Source: Sphingomonadales bacterium
Lineage (GTDB): Bacteria; Pseudomonadota; Alphaproteobacteria; Sphingomonadales; Sphingomonadaceae
Length of the DNA stretch: 5,883 bases
Direction of reading: 5' to 3'
NCBI GenBank assembly: GCA_025360285.1
Contig: JANYCM010000296.1
Location: forward strand, 1-5,883
Shown here: piece by piece, positions 5,650-5,883 of the stretch
Layout of the letters: the number at the start of each line of letters is the position of its first letter
Position numbering within the stretch: position 1 is the stretch's first letter
Position numbers and translations under genes: made by a program
The notes under the pieces: generated by a model
Seen by the model: only the letters and a program-made list of their open reading frames with translations
What the model was told of the DNA's origin: nothing
Databases searched by the model: none

Positions 5650-5883
5650 GGTAGTGGGTCAGTTTGAAATCTTCTTGTAGGGACCACGCTTCGTCGGCAT
5701 GGCGTCGGCGGCGTCAACCAGCGCGGCAATGTCGCCGATTTCCCAAAGGCGGTCCGACACGCCAGCGGCCATCGCAGGGGTAACGCGAAGCGTTTTGTGG
5801 ATGCGGACGAAGTTGTAATACATCATGTGAAGCGCGACCGCATGTGCATGGTTTTCGACCTTCTTTGAGAATGCGTTGGTCAG
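5650..5883 (-). mobile_element. one end of an insertion sequence, rest outside window
   Basis: The segment contains the transposase 3' end and 9 bp beyond its stop. The sequence GGTAGTGGGTCAGTTTGAA starting at 5650 is a plausible terminal inverted repeat, because it begins with GG and spans the transposase stop as in compact elements. The other end is not in the window, so the repeat, target duplication and completeness cannot be confirmed. Confidence 0.55.
5659..5883 (-). CDS. IS transposase (DDE type, IS1-like family of alphaproteobacteria), C-terminal 74 residues; 5' end outside window
   Basis: The minus-strand frame is open from the window edge to a TGA at 5659-5661 and encodes 74 residues with the signature end of a common alphaproteobacterial transposase: LTNAFSKKVENHAHAVALHM, then MYYNFVRIHKTLRVTPAMAA and DRLWEIGDIAALVD. 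I recall this family as annotated 'IS1 family' or 'DDE-type' transposase; the name is less certain than the function. The catalytic DDE residues lie further upstream, outside the window, so activity cannot be judged. The visible part has no frameshift or stop, and the Lys-rich tail (TKRGPYKKISN) looks like a natural end. Its codons (AAA, ACG, CTT, GTT, CAT) are somewhat less GC-biased than in the neighbouring hemB, consistent with a mobile gene. It points towards hemB and could contribute read-through transcription. Confidence 0.9.
   Translation of the reverse strand: MTNAFSKKVENHAHAVALHMMYYNFVRIHKTLRVTPAMAAGVSDRLWEIGDIAALVDAADAMPTKRGPYKKISN

Noticed and set aside
4432..5667. 411-codon open frame on the + strand
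   Set aside because: It is mostly antisense to hemB and overlaps the toxin out of frame, with no recognisable domain.

Overview
The window is GC-rich, roughly two-thirds G+C in the genes, and densely coding. IspG of the bacterial MEP pathway, a metal-type HemB with the Asp-rich site, an HscC-like Hsp70 and a TonB-C-like domain with paired cysteines all point to an alphaproteobacterium. The Sphingomonadales (Sphingomonas, Sandarakinorhabdus or Polymorphobacter type) are most likely. This placement is inferred from protein resemblance, not from a marker search.

Layout from left to right. Positions 2-532 (+) hold the 3' part of ispG (gcpE). A non-coding gap follows at 533-734; its AT-richer core (about 580-700) contains two perfect palindromes that no neighbouring gene explains. 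Positions 735-2102 (-) encode a membrane-anchored, J-domain-like protein with a TonB-C-like tail. Its GTG start overlaps by 4 nt the stop of an hscC-like Hsp70 gene at 2099-3826 (-), so the two form a tightly coupled chaperone operon. A 124-bp divergent region (3827-3950) carries a 20-bp near-perfect palindrome just ahead of a type II toxin-antitoxin pair on the + strand: a Phd/YefM-family antitoxin (3951-4208) and a PIN-domain VapC-like toxin (4205-4606), joined by an ATGA overlap. The toxin stop overlaps tail-to-tail with the stop of hemB (4603-5592, -). Upstream of hemB, in the same orientation, is the C-terminal end of an IS transposase that runs off the window (5659-5883, -).

How the parts work together. 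HscC and the J-like protein probably act as a dedicated Hsp70/co-chaperone pair at the inner membrane. The co-chaperone is unusual: the HPD motif that normally activates Hsp70 ATPase reads Asn-Pro-Glu, and the part predicted to be periplasmic resembles a TonB C-terminal domain. The toxin-antitoxin cassette and the IS look like insertions among housekeeping genes (ispG, isoprenoid precursors; hemB, tetrapyrroles). The IS end lies about 60 bp from the hemB start and may have replaced its native promoter region. I see no rRNA, tRNA or CRISPR array. The chaperone pair is the best candidate for an under-described system.
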